Position numbers and translations under genes: made by a program. DNA of 10,722 bases. It comes from SAR324 cluster bacterium (GTDB lineage: Bacteria; SAR324; JACQKK01). Positions 1 to 5,942 of this stretch are shown here, piece by piece (position 1 is the first letter of the stretch; each line of letters starts with the position of its first letter). The notes beneath the pieces are model-generated. The model worked only from the letters and a program-made list of their open reading frames with translations. It did no database searches and was not told where the DNA came from. The stretch lies in contig JAPUJL010000405.1 of assembly GCA_027296185.1 (NCBI GenBank), positions 1 through 10,722 of the forward strand, in the 5' to 3' direction.

Positions 1-296
1 CCGCCTCCGAAGGCCGCGGCGAGGCCTCGGCTGCGGGGGCCACGGAGAATGCGGAGCCGGGCGAGGGAGGGGCTCCCCCAGAGGAATCGGCCGCTCCGGC
101 GCCCGATCGGGGGAAAGCGGACCCGTCGCCCGCGGGCGCTCCCGAACCCATCGAACCGGAGCCGGCCGCACCCGCTCCTGCCGGTGAAAACGGGACCGTT
201 GTGCCCGAGGACGCGGGAGTCCCGGAAAGCGGGAACTCCGATTCCAGAGAGCCGGGCGCTGCGCCGGCGGACGGAGGTGAAACCTCCGATCCGTAA
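1..296 (+). CDS. C-terminal end of an unidentified protein with an acidic Ala/Pro/Glu-rich tail (partial)
   Basis: A reading frame open from the left edge (complete codons from base 3) runs to TAA at 294-296, giving 97 residues without a start, so the gene begins outside the window. The visible part is low complexity: alanine, proline, glutamate and glycine dominate, with stretches such as EPIEPEPAAPAPAGENG and an ending GGETSDP. There is no recognisable domain, membrane segment or motif, so no function can be given. It resembles the disordered acidic tails on L9 and L25 elsewhere in this window, which supports it being a real protein tail. It converges on fliN, with 68 nt between the two stop codons. 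The overlapping Arg/Pro-rich frame from 49 to 315 looks like a shadow. The reading is moderately sure because low-complexity GC-rich DNA easily stays open by chance. Confidence 0.5.
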   Translation, partial: ASEGRGEASAAGATENAEPGEGGAPPEESAAPAPDRGKADPSPAGAPEPIEPEPAAPAPAGENGTVVPEDAGVPESGNSDSREPGAAPADGGETSDP

Positions 297-319
297 GGAC
301 GCCGTCGATCGATAGGGGG

Positions 320-341
320 AAAACCCGGGCTGCTCCCCGGG
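320..341 (-). terminator. Candidate Rho-independent terminator downstream of fliN
   Basis: Read on the minus strand, a 6-bp GC stem (CCCGGG at 341-336 pairing with CCCGGG at 329-324, six-base loop) is followed directly by TTTT (323-320) and then a C run. This lies just beyond the fliN stop codon and fits an intrinsic terminator, although the T tract is short. It sits between two convergent genes. Confidence 0.5.
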
Positions 342-344
342 CGG

Positions 345-364
345 CCCGCGCCGGATGGCGCGGG
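345..364. other. Perfect 8-bp hairpin abutting the fliN stop codon
   Basis: CCCGCGCC (345-352) and GGCGCGGG (357-364) form a perfect 8-bp stem with a four-base loop. It touches the fliN stop codon (365-367, minus strand). It has no T tract, so it is more likely an mRNA 3'-end structure, or a partner of the adjacent terminator hairpin, than a terminator by itself. Confidence 0.5.
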
Positions 365-1135
365 TTAGAGATTCGCCAGGTGCTTGACCCGTTGTTCGGG
401 GGAAATGATCTCTGTGATCCGGCAGCCGAATTTCTCGTTGACCACGACCACCTCACCCTTGGCCATCAGCTTGCCGTTCACCATAAAGTCCAGTTCCTCG
501 CCCACCAGCCGGTGGAGTTCCACCACCGAACCCTGACCGAGTGTCAGGAGGTCGCTGATCACCATCTTGGAGCGGCCCACCTCGAAGGTCACGTCCAGCT
601 TCACGTCCAGCAGGAAGTCCAGGTTGACGGCTTCCGTCGACGAGAGCAGGGAGCGGGAGACCTCGATGGCGTCCTCTCCCCCGGCCTTGGCCGGTACCGC
701 CGCGGGCGCGCCGCCTTCGCCGCCGGCATCGCCGATTTCCGAATCGCCGAGCATGGACTCCAGGTCGGAATCCAACGTGATCTCTTCGCCGCCTTCATCC
801 CCTCCAGCCTCGCCGCTTTCGCCGCCGGCATCGCCGAGCATGGACTCCAGGTCGGAGTCCAGAGTGATTCCCTGGCCGCCTTCGCCCCCCTCGGCCTCGC
901 CGCCTTCGTCGCCTTCGCCCCCCTCGGCATCGCCGCCTTCGCCGCTCTCGTCCCCGAGCATGGATTCCAGGTCGGAATCCAGGGAGGTTCCCTCGCCGCC
1001 TTCGCCCTCGCCGCCGCCCTCATCCAGGGCCGAGGCCAGGTCGTCGTCCAGGGAGATATCCCCTGCTTCTTCCTCGCCGCCGAGATCGCCCAGGTCGATC
1101 CCTCCGGATTCCTCGTCGAGATTCGATTCGCTCAT
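365..1135 (-). CDS. fliN: Flagellar motor switch protein FliN with a repetitive acidic N-terminal extension
   Basis: The 256-residue protein ends in a standard FliN/SpoA domain (about residues 168-256: NLDFLLDVKLDVTFEVGRSK, then VISDLLTLGQGSVVEL, a NGKLMAKGEVV segment and FGCRITEI). FliN forms the lower C-ring of the flagellar motor with FliM and FliG, takes part in rotation switching, and helps dock export cargo. E. coli FliN is 137 residues, so this one has a roughly 165-residue extension. The extension is rich in Gly, Glu and Asp and holds the motif LDSDLESMLGD in three near-identical copies (residues 51-62, 91-102, 120-131) with a degenerate copy, SLDDDLASALDE, at 28-39. The start ATG giving MSESNLDEES was chosen because the upstream in-frame GTG (1201) adds a Cys/Pro/Trp-containing stretch unlike the rest. 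No strong ribosome binding site is visible at either. It follows dnaB by 112 nt, with no other flagellar gene in view. Confidence 0.9.
   Translation of the reverse strand: MSESNLDEESGGIDLGDLGGEEEAGDISLDDDLASALDEGGGEGEGGEGTSLDSDLESMLGDESGEGGDAEGGEGDEGGEAEGGEGGQGITLDSDLESMLGDAGGESGEAGGDEGGEEITLDSDLESMLGDSEIGDAGGEGGAPAAVPAKAGGEDAIEVSRSLLSSTEAVNLDFLLDVKLDVTFEVGRSKMVISDLLTLGQGSVVELHRLVGEELDFMVNGKLMAKGEVVVVNEKFGCRITEIISPEQRVKHLANL
749..981 (-). repeat. Three imperfect copies of a ~26-bp coding repeat inside fliN
   Basis: On the + strand the block GAGCATGGACTCCAGGTCGG plus six more bases recurs, starting at 749, 836 and 956, with one or two base differences per copy. Spacings are 87 and 120 nt (29 and 40 codons). 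Each copy encodes LDSDLESMLGD on the minus strand. The spacers are Gly/Glu-rich and irregular in length, so this is an internal protein repeat and not a CRISPR array. Confidence 0.85.
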
Positions 1136-1216
1136 GGCCGTGTTCCGAACCGGTGTCCAGGGTCGTTTTGGATGGGCCGGAGCGTCTGCACACCCCGGCA
1201 CACGAACTACCGTACC

Positions 1217-1245
1217 ATGTTATGCAAGGACGAAGCCGCAAGCAA
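1217..1245 (-). promoter_or_regulatory. Weak candidate sigma-70 promoter for fliN
   Basis: On the minus strand, TTGCTT (1245-1240) and TAACAT (1222-1217) are separated by 17 nt in an unusually AT-rich patch between dnaB and fliN. The -35 box matches only 3 of 6 and the -10 box 4 of 6, so support comes mainly from spacing and position. The box overlaps no coding sequence and would give a leader of about 75 nt. No flagellar sigma-28 or sigma-54 consensus was seen here. Confidence 0.3.
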
Positions 1246-1247
1246 TA

Positions 1248-2636
1248 TCATACGACCGTGAGGGAGGGCGGGCCGCCCGGGGGAGGGCCGTCGTCATTGG
1301 TGCGGAGGCTGAGGTTGCCGAAGTGGGTAAACGTGGGGGTGAACGCCAGCCGGCGCATGCCGATCGGGCCGTTGCGGTGCTTGGCGATGGAAATCTCCGC
1401 GATGCCCTGGTCTTCGGTGTCATTGTTGTAATACTCGTCCCGGTAGATGAACATCACCAGGTCGGCTTCCTGCTCGATCGACCCCGATTCCCGCAGGTCC
1501 GATAGCTGGGGCCGCTTGTTCGTCCGTGCCTCCAGGGCCCGGTTGAGCTGGGCACAGGCGATCAGCGGCACGCCCAAGTCCTTGGCTGCCGCCTTAAGGC
1601 CGCGGGAAATATCGGCGATTTCCTGCTCGCGGTTGTCGGTGCGCCGCCCGGCGCGCATGAGCTGCAGGTAGTCCACGACGATCAGCCCCAGGCCGTGCTC
1701 CGCCTTCACCCGGCGGGCGATGGCCTTCATGGCGAGCGGGTTCAACTCCGGGGATTCGTCGATGAAGATCTTGGCCTCGGAGAGCACCCCCGCCGCCGCG
1801 GCCAGCTTGTCCCATTCGTACTCGTCTATCTGATTGGCCCGGAACTTCTGCGAATCCACCTTGGCCTCGGTGCACAGGAGGCGCATGGCCAGCTCTTCCT
1901 TGGACATCTCCAGGCTGAACACCAGGCTGGGCTGGCCCGTGGCCACGGCGGCGTGCTTGGCGACATTGGTGGCGAAGGAGGTTTTGCCCATGGAGGGCCG
2001 CGCCGCCACGATGATCAGGTTCGAGGGCTGGAGGCCATTGGTCAGCTCGTCCAGTTCGATGAACCCCATCGGCACCCCCATCATGCCGCCGGGTCGATCG
2101 TGGGCCTCCTCCAGCTTTGTGAAGGTGCCGGTTAAAATTTCCTTGAGCGCGACGTAGCTGCGCGGGGCGGCATCCGTGGCCAGATTGAGAAAGATGTCCT
2201 CGGCCTGCTGGATCAGCCCGCCCACGTCCTCCGGCGCGTCGCGGCCCTTCGAGGCGATGTCCATCGCCGAATCGATGAGGGAGCGCAACTGGGATTTCTC
2301 CCGCACGATCTCCGCGTAGTAGCGCACGTTCGAGGCGACCGGGGTCAGGTCGAACAGCTCGCCGATGTAGACCAGCCCGCCCGTGCTATCCAGTTGGTTC
2401 TTGGCGCGCAGGTGATGGCCCAGGGTGATCTCGTCGATCGGCTCGGTGCGCTCCGCCAGTTCCATCATGGCGGCGAACAGGTTGCGGTGGGCGGGGGAAA
2501 AGAAGGCCTCCGGCTGCAACAGCTCGGTGGCCGCGTGCAGCGCCTCGTTGTCGTGGATGATGGCCCCGAGCACCGCCTGCTCGGCTTCCTTGTCGTGGGG
2601 CAGCAGCGTTTCGGTAGGGTGGGATACGACGGACAC
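1248..2636 (-). CDS. dnaB: Replicative DNA helicase DnaB
   Basis: The 462-residue protein is a hexameric 5'-3' helicase of the replication fork that works with DnaG primase and the DnaC- or DciA-type loader. Residues about 10-110 form the N-terminal primase-interaction domain (PHDKEAEQAVLGAII start). A linker follows, then the RecA-like C-terminal ATPase domain from about 180. Visible motifs are Walker A ARPSMGKTS (212-220), SLEMSKEEL (241-249), Walker B LIVVDYLQLM (318-327), AQLNRALEAR (362-371) and SDLRESGSIEQEADLV (379-394). No intein interrupts the Walker A or other motifs. The start is the GTG at 2636, preceded at good spacing by GGAGG (2647-2643). An in-frame ATG 13 codons upstream lacks that site. 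The C terminus ends in a short Pro/Gly-rich tail. It lies downstream of rplI in the usual order, but after a long spacer. Confidence 0.96.
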   Translation of the reverse strand: MSVVSHPTETLLPHDKEAEQAVLGAIIHDNEALHAATELLQPEAFFSPAHRNLFAAMMELAERTEPIDEITLGHHLRAKNQLDSTGGLVYIGELFDLTPVASNVRYYAEIVREKSQLRSLIDSAMDIASKGRDAPEDVGGLIQQAEDIFLNLATDAAPRSYVALKEILTGTFTKLEEAHDRPGGMMGVPMGFIELDELTNGLQPSNLIIVAARPSMGKTSFATNVAKHAAVATGQPSLVFSLEMSKEELAMRLLCTEAKVDSQKFRANQIDEYEWDKLAAAAGVLSEAKIFIDESPELNPLAMKAIARRVKAEHGLGLIVVDYLQLMRAGRRTDNREQEIADISRGLKAAAKDLGVPLIACAQLNRALEARTNKRPQLSDLRESGSIEQEADLVMFIYRDEYYNNDTEDQGIAEISIAKHRNGPIGMRRLAFTPTFTHFGNLSLRTNDDGPPPGGPPSLTVV

Positions 2637-2978
2637 GGGGGTCCTCCATGGAGTCCCGGTTTTCGGTCGTGGCAACCGCAGCTTCCAACTCGGCCGGGGC
2701 GCGGCTTCCCGGCCGCCGCCACCTTCCGCCCGCCGGTCGGCTGAACCAACTCAACCGGCGGCGGGGCATGAGTCTCGCCGAATTTCGGCGCGAGCGCAAT
2801 GCCCAAAATGACGAATACCTGCGCCGCCTGGCCCAGGGCGCGCGGAACGGCCCGAACGCCATTGTTGCTGAAAAACTTGGCTGCCGGAAAATTTCGCTGG
2901 GAAACTGCGGGAAGCCCCGCGGGGAATGATCGCCCGGGTGCAAAACGACGGAAATGCGCCGGCGGCTCCGGCTGGGAT
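2637..2978. other. 342-nt rplI-dnaB spacer without a supported gene
   Basis: No reading frame here is convincing on either strand. The dnaB ribosome binding site lies at its left end (GGAGG, 2647-2643 minus) and two strong stem-loops lie at 2691-2761. A 53-codon + strand frame (2768-2929, starting MSLAEFRRERNAQ) and a minus-strand frame containing the hydrophobic run VFVILGIALAPKF are both open. Neither has a good start context or family resemblance that I would trust. No clear promoter or T-tract terminator was found, so dnaB may be read through from the ribosomal operon or have an unseen promoter. Confidence 0.5.
2691..2761 (-). other. Two tandem 8-bp stem-loops in the dnaB leader
   Basis: Hairpin A pairs CGGCCGGG (2691-2698) with CCCGGCCG (2708-2715) across a nine-base loop. 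Hairpin B pairs CCGCCGGT (2730-2737) with ACCGGCGG (2754-2761) across a 16-base loop. Both are perfect and lie 55-125 nt upstream of the dnaB start. Neither is followed by a T tract on the minus strand, so simple terminators are unlikely. Leader structure, RNA processing or a dispersed-repeat remnant are alternatives. GC-rich DNA makes chance stems more likely. Confidence 0.4.
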
Positions 2979-3641
2979 CTAGGCGTCGCCCGGGGCGGAC
3001 GGGGCCTGAGATTCGGCGGCTTCGCCGGCTTCGGGAGCGGCCTCGGGGGCGGGCTCCTGCGATCCGGAGGCCGCGCCCTCGCCTTCGGTGCTCTCGGCAT
3101 TCTCGGCGGCGGCCTCGCCTGCGGTGCCCTCGGCCGGTGCTTCTCCGGCCGCCTCGGCGGCGGCTTCCTCCTCGGCCCGCAACTCTTCCTCGGTGAGTTC
3201 CATGGAGACCACCTTCACCGAGACGTCGGTCTTGACCTCGCTGTGCAGCTTGACCGTCGCCCCATGGATGCCCAAGCTCTTGATGGGCGCGTGGAGGGTG
3301 ATCGCACGCCGGTCGACGGTGTAGCCCAACTCCTCCAGAGCGGCCTTGAGGTCGCGGTTGGTGACCGAGCCGAAGAGCCGGCCGTTGGTGCCCGCCTTGG
3401 CCCTGACGACCAATTCCAAATTGCCCACCTTCTCGCTCTCCGCCTCGGCCAACTCGATGGCCTGCTCGCGCAACCCCTCCAGCCGCTTGCGCCGGTGGGC
3501 GATATGGGCGGCGTTCTTGCTGCCGGCGCTCATCGCCATCCCTTTGGGGAGGAGATAGTTCCGGGCGTAGCCGTCCTTCACCTGAACCTCGTCGCCCAGG
3601 GATCCGAGGTGGGGCACGTCTTGGATGAGAATGATGCGCAT
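2979..3641 (-). CDS. rplI: Large-subunit ribosomal protein bL9 with an acidic C-terminal extension
   Basis: The 220-residue product binds 23S rRNA near the L1 stalk base. Residues 1-148 are a complete L9: the N-terminal RNA-binding domain (MRIILIQDVPHLGSLGDEV, KDGYARNYLLPKGMA), the long connecting helix (about 45-75) and the C-terminal domain (GRLFGSVTNRDL at 87-98, IKSLGIH at 120-126, VKVVSMELTEEE). Typical L9 stops near 148-150. Here about 70 more residues follow, almost entirely Ala, Glu, Gly, Pro and Ser, probably a disordered acidic tail. The ATG was chosen because MRIILIQDV is the canonical L9 start; a longer frame reaches back into rpsR. It starts 4 nt after the rpsR stop, so translational coupling is likely, and only a weak AGGA precedes it. 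Confidence 0.95.
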   Translation of the reverse strand: MRIILIQDVPHLGSLGDEVQVKDGYARNYLLPKGMAMSAGSKNAAHIAHRRKRLEGLREQAIELAEAESEKVGNLELVVRAKAGTNGRLFGSVTNRDLKAALEELGYTVDRRAITLHAPIKSLGIHGATVKLHSEVKTDVSVKVVSMELTEEELRAEEEAAAEAAGEAPAEGTAGEAAAENAESTEGEGAASGSQEPAPEAAPEAGEAAESQAPSAPGDA

Positions 3642-3645
3642 GGTG

Positions 3646-3945
3646 TCAACCGCGTCCTGATCCGGCCGCTCCATCCTGGGCCACGTAGCCCTCGGAGAAG
3701 GAGAGCAGCGCGATGTTGCGGGCACGCTTGATGGCCGCCGTCAACTGCCGCTGCGTACGCGCCGTGTTTCCCGTGATGCGGCGGGGAACGATCCGCCCGC
3801 GCTCGGAGAGGTAGTTTTTCAACAGGTCCACGTCCTTGTAAGGTATTTCCGCGAGCCTGTTGAGTTCGGAGGTCTTGCGGCGCGGAATGATGATCCGGTT
3901 ACCGTAGACCCACTTGCGCGACACGCGCTTCTTCTTTCTGGCCAT
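3646..3945 (-). CDS. rpsR: Small-subunit ribosomal protein bS18
   Basis: The 99-residue basic protein binds with S6 on the platform of the 30S subunit. The N terminus [20 protein letters not shown], the block [20 protein letters not shown] and the block [24 protein letters not shown] are characteristic of S18. No cysteines are present, so it is the zinc-independent form. It is longer than the usual ~75 residues because of the basic N-terminal segment and a short Gly/Ala tail ([13 protein letters not shown]). The start has a good ribosome binding site, GAGGAAG, which overlaps the end of rpsF. Only 3 nt separate the two genes, as expected for S6-S18 co-expression. Confidence 0.95.
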   Translation of the reverse strand: MARKKKRVSRKWVYGNRIIIPRRKTSELNRLAEIPYKDVDLLKNYLSERGRIVPRRITGNTARTQRQLTAAIKRARNIALLSFSEGYVAQDGAAGSGRG

Positions 3946-3948
3946 GGG

Positions 3949-4314
3949 CTATCTTCCTCGATCGGCGATTTGCTTGGAGAGGGATCCCTCGGTTCTCAGT
4001 TTTTCGAAAGCGGCGTGCTCCTGCTCCACGTCCTCCACGGCGATGGTCTGCCACTTGATCACATCGTCGTTGAACCGGAACTGAGCCTCCACCGCCTTGA
4101 CCGCCTCGGGCGAGCGATCGCCGTAGAGCACGTGGTAGATGCCGTACTCGCGTTTCTTGACCGGGTAGGCCAGCCTGCGCCGGCCCCAACCGGTCTCGTG
4201 GGAAATCTGCCCTCCGCTTTCCGCATAGGCGGATTTCGCCTTGTCGATGATCTCCTTTTGCCCATCCTCGCCGAGGTTGGGGTCCATGATGAACACGATC
4301 TCGTAACCCTTCAT
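3949..4314 (-). CDS. rpsF: Small-subunit ribosomal protein bS6
   Basis: The 121-residue product is S6, the heterodimer partner of S18 on the 30S platform. Diagnostic segments are MKGYEIVFIMDPNLGED at the N terminus, GWGRRRLAYPVKKREYGIYH (about 42-61), and FRFNDDVIKWQTI (about 79-91). The start is the ATG at 4314, preceded by AAGGA about 8 nt upstream. A longer in-frame start at 4356 would add 14 residues not seen in S6. The C-terminal end (KLRTEGSLSKQIADRGR) is charged and slightly longer than the E. coli core. It lies 46 nt after pth and 3 nt before rpsR, in the standard S6-S18-L9 order. Confidence 0.95.
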   Translation of the reverse strand: MKGYEIVFIMDPNLGEDGQKEIIDKAKSAYAESGGQISHETGWGRRRLAYPVKKREYGIYHVLYGDRSPEAVKAVEAQFRFNDDVIKWQTIAVEDVEQEHAAFEKLRTEGSLSKQIADRGR

Positions 4315-4360
4315 CCAATCATCCTTGCCTGTTGATCCGGCCCGCCGCCGGAGCACCGAT

Positions 4361-4912
4361 TTAGGAGGAACTCCAGTTTTCGAACCGGCCCGTCTCTACG
4401 AACTCGACGACTCGCTCCACGGCGGTATCCGTGGCGGCGGCGAGCACCTGCTCGTCCGCAGCGGAACCGCCCAACACGTGGCCGACGACCGACCCGCCTT
4501 CCGCGGGCCGCCCGATCCCGATCCGGATGCGCTTGAACCCGGCCGTGCCCACATGCTCGATCACCGATCGCAGTCCCTTGTGACCGCCGTCGCTGCCCGA
4601 TTCCCGCGCCCGCACCTTGCCCAGTTCCAGATCCAAGTCGTCCACGACGACCAGGCACGCCTCGGGCGGAAGGCGATGGTACCGCAAGACCGCTCCCACC
4701 GACACGCCGCTCTGGTTCATAAAGGTTTGCGGCTTGACCAGCAAATACGCTCCGTCGGCGGCCTGCCCTCTTGCGGTCAGGGCATCGAACTGGGTCTTCC
4801 AGCCGGTCACACCCAGCCGCTCGGCGGCCCGGTCGACGACGCGAAAGCCGAGATTGTGGCGGGAGCGTTCGTACCGCTTGCCCGGGTTTCCGAGCCCGGC
4901 GACGACCCTCAT
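4361..4912 (-). CDS. pth: Peptidyl-tRNA hydrolase
   Basis: The 183-residue enzyme cleaves the ester bond of peptidyl-tRNAs that fall off the ribosome, recycling tRNA in the cytoplasm. Family motifs are GLGNPGKRY (6-14), RHNLGF (18-23, with the catalytic His at 19), PQTFMNQSG (61-69) and the DDLDLELGKVR block (91-101, with Asp91 at the position of E. coli Asp93). GGHKGLRS (109-116) and IRIGIGRP (129-136) follow. Residue 112 is Lys where E. coli has Asn114 (GGHNGL); His111 is kept. Length and architecture are normal. The start MRVVAGLGNPG is canonical, with only a weak purine-rich site upstream. It lies 41 nt downstream of rplY, a common pairing (rplY-pth) in many bacteria. Confidence 0.95.
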   Translation of the reverse strand: MRVVAGLGNPGKRYERSRHNLGFRVVDRAAERLGVTGWKTQFDALTARGQAADGAYLLVKPQTFMNQSGVSVGAVLRYHRLPPEACLVVVDDLDLELGKVRARESGSDGGHKGLRSVIEHVGTAGFKRIRIGIGRPAEGGSVVGHVLGGSAADEQVLAAATDTAVERVVEFVETGRFENWSSS

Positions 4913-4953
4913 GGCACCCGATCCCTGTGCCGCCTAGCCCGCGGGGCGGAGCG

Positions 4954-5646
4954 TTATTCGGCGGGTTCCTCCTGATCCGGAGCCGCCTCATCGCCTTCCT
5001 CGGCAGCCACGCCCTCTTCGCCTTCCAGGCCCTCTTCGCCTTCCACCTCTTCGGCGGCCACCTCTTCCTCTTCTTCCTTCATGCGCCCGGAGATCACGAT
5101 TACCGCGGCATCGTCTTCGGCCAGCGGCGAAACGCCGGGCGGAAAATGCACATCTCCGATGTGCAGGCTCTTGCCGATCAATAGAGCGCTGACGTCGACA
5201 TCGATTCCGTCGGGAAGGTCCTTGGGCAGGCATTCGACGGGAATTTCGTGCATCACGATCTGCATGGTGCCCCCGAGGATCACGCCTTCCGGAGTGCCTT
5301 GAGGCCGCACTTCCACGCCGACCCGCACCTTGTGATCGGAGGCGATCTCGTTGAAATCGATATGGAGCAGCCGCCCGCCCACCGGGGTCGTCTGAACTTC
5401 CTTGATCAGCACCTGAACTTCCTCGCCCTTCTTGCTCTTTCCCCCGGTCAGGCGGAGGGTCACCAGCTGGCTCGTCCCGTGAAGGTGGTGCACCAGGCGC
5501 GATGCTTCCGGCTCGGAGACCTGCACCGACCGCGGGTCCGTGACCCCATAGATCACCGCCGGGACGTTCCCCTCGCGCCGCACCTGCCGGGCGCCGCCCT
5601 TGCCCCGGGGCTCGCGGGGTGCAGCCTCCAATACGAACTCAGTCAT
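4954..5646 (-). CDS. rplY: Large-subunit ribosomal protein bL25, long Ctc/TL5 form, with an acidic C-terminal tail
   Basis: The 230-residue product binds 5S rRNA. Residues 1-95 form the L25 domain (REPRGKGGARQVRREGNVPAVIYG-type start, ending GGRLLHIDF at 90-98). Residues about 100-187 form the TL5/Ctc C-terminal domain (VRVGVEVRPQGTPEGVILGG, LPKDLPDGIDVDVSAL, LHIGDVHFP). From 189 onward the protein is an acidic tail (KEEEEEVAAEEVEGEEG and similar) of about 42 residues. The ATG at 5646 is preceded by GAGGAG at suitable spacing. An open frame continues upstream to 6045 but has no family resemblance. It is the first gene of the minus-strand translation block, behind a good promoter at 5800-5828. 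Confidence 0.95.
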   Translation of the reverse strand: MTEFVLEAAPREPRGKGGARQVRREGNVPAVIYGVTDPRSVQVSEPEASRLVHHLHGTSQLVTLRLTGGKSKKGEEVQVLIKEVQTTPVGGRLLHIDFNEIASDHKVRVGVEVRPQGTPEGVILGGTMQIVMHEIPVECLPKDLPDGIDVDVSALLIGKSLHIGDVHFPPGVSPLAEDDAAVIVISGRMKEEEEEVAAEEVEGEEGLEGEEGVAAEEGDEAAPDQEEPAE

Positions 5647-5720
5647 TACGGTGCTCCTCGGCCAATCGATCCCGTCGCCGCTGTTTCTGGATGTGCCGCC
5701 TGCCTGCCGTTGAAGACCCA

Positions 5721-5743
5721 CAACGCCGAAGCTCCGGCCGTTG
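5721..5743 (-). other. Hairpin in the rplY leader
   Basis: CAACGCCG (5721-5728) can pair with CGG-C-CGTTG (5735-5743) to give an 8-bp stem with one bulged base and a six-base loop. It lies inside the predicted ~145-nt rplY leader. It could serve leader regulation, but no known r-protein target motif was recognised. Confidence 0.3.
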
Positions 5744-5799
5744 CGCGTCGCGGTTGCGGCGGGCCGGCGGTTCCTGCATCGACGATTTCGTAATCCTCT

Positions 5800-5828
5800 T
5801 TGATAGCCAAGTTGGCCCGCTAGGTCAA
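5800..5828 (-). promoter_or_regulatory. Sigma-70-type promoter for the rplY-pth-rpsF-rpsR-rplI block
   Basis: On the minus strand, TTGACC (5828-5823, 5 of 6) and TATCAA (5805-5800, 4 of 6) are spaced by exactly 17 nt in a locally AT-richer patch. Transcription would start near 5793 and leave a leader of about 145 nt before the rplY ATG. It is the best promoter match I found in the window. Confidence 0.6.
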
Positions 5829-5913
5829 CCGATTTGTCGGACCGGAGAGGTAGCCCGGCCGAGTAGCGCGGCGCGGAAGGCGTGCGGCACGCTCGGCCGT
5901 CTCGGGAGGCGGT

Positions 5914-5942
5914 TTGCCCTCGGGAGGCATTTGGGGCAGAAT
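5914..5942 (+). promoter_or_regulatory. Candidate lpxA promoter overlapped by a 10-bp direct repeat
   Basis: TTGCCC (5914-5919, 4 of 6) and CAGAAT (5937-5942, 4 of 6) are 17 nt apart, about 100 nt upstream of the lpxA ATG. CTCGGGAGGC occurs twice, at 5901-5910 and 5919-5928, 18 nt apart, flanking and overlapping the -35 box as an operator pair might. The boxes are weak, so this is tentative. Confidence 0.3.

Noticed and set aside
749..981. Regularly recurring 26-bp DNA blocks suggesting a CRISPR-like array
   Set aside because: Spacers are of unequal length (61 and 94 nt), low complexity and in frame with FliN; the blocks encode a protein repeat.
380..1261. Plus-strand open frame of 293 codons opposite fliN, with repeated LAAFA-type stretches
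   Set aside because: Its repeats are the antisense reading of the FliN motif repeats, and the FliN domain on the other strand is unmistakable.
1248..2636. Possible intein in DnaB
   Set aside because: DnaB is a common intein host, but all helicase motifs are contiguous and the protein has normal length (462 residues).
2690..2870. Minus-strand frame with VFVILGIALAPKF followed by a PPPVELVQP stretch, faintly like a TonB-type N terminus
   Set aside because: It has no suitable start codon, its downstream part becomes featureless Gly/Arg/Pro sequence, and it runs out of frame into dnaB. A degraded remnant cannot be excluded but is not supported.
2912..2926. CCCCGCGGGG palindrome and small inverted repeats after rplI as a terminator
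   Set aside because: No T tract follows on the minus strand and the loop would be too small; chance palindromes are frequent in such GC-rich DNA.
2768..2929. 53-codon + strand frame (MSLAEFRRERNAQ start) in the rplI-dnaB spacer
   Set aside because: The peptide looks helical and plausible, but there is no clear ribosome binding site, no promoter and no family match, and it lies in a GC-rich spacer where frames stay open by chance.
2799..3731. Plus-strand open frame of 310 codons opposite rplI
   Set aside because: Antisense to a canonical L9 gene; Gly/Leu-rich with no domain.
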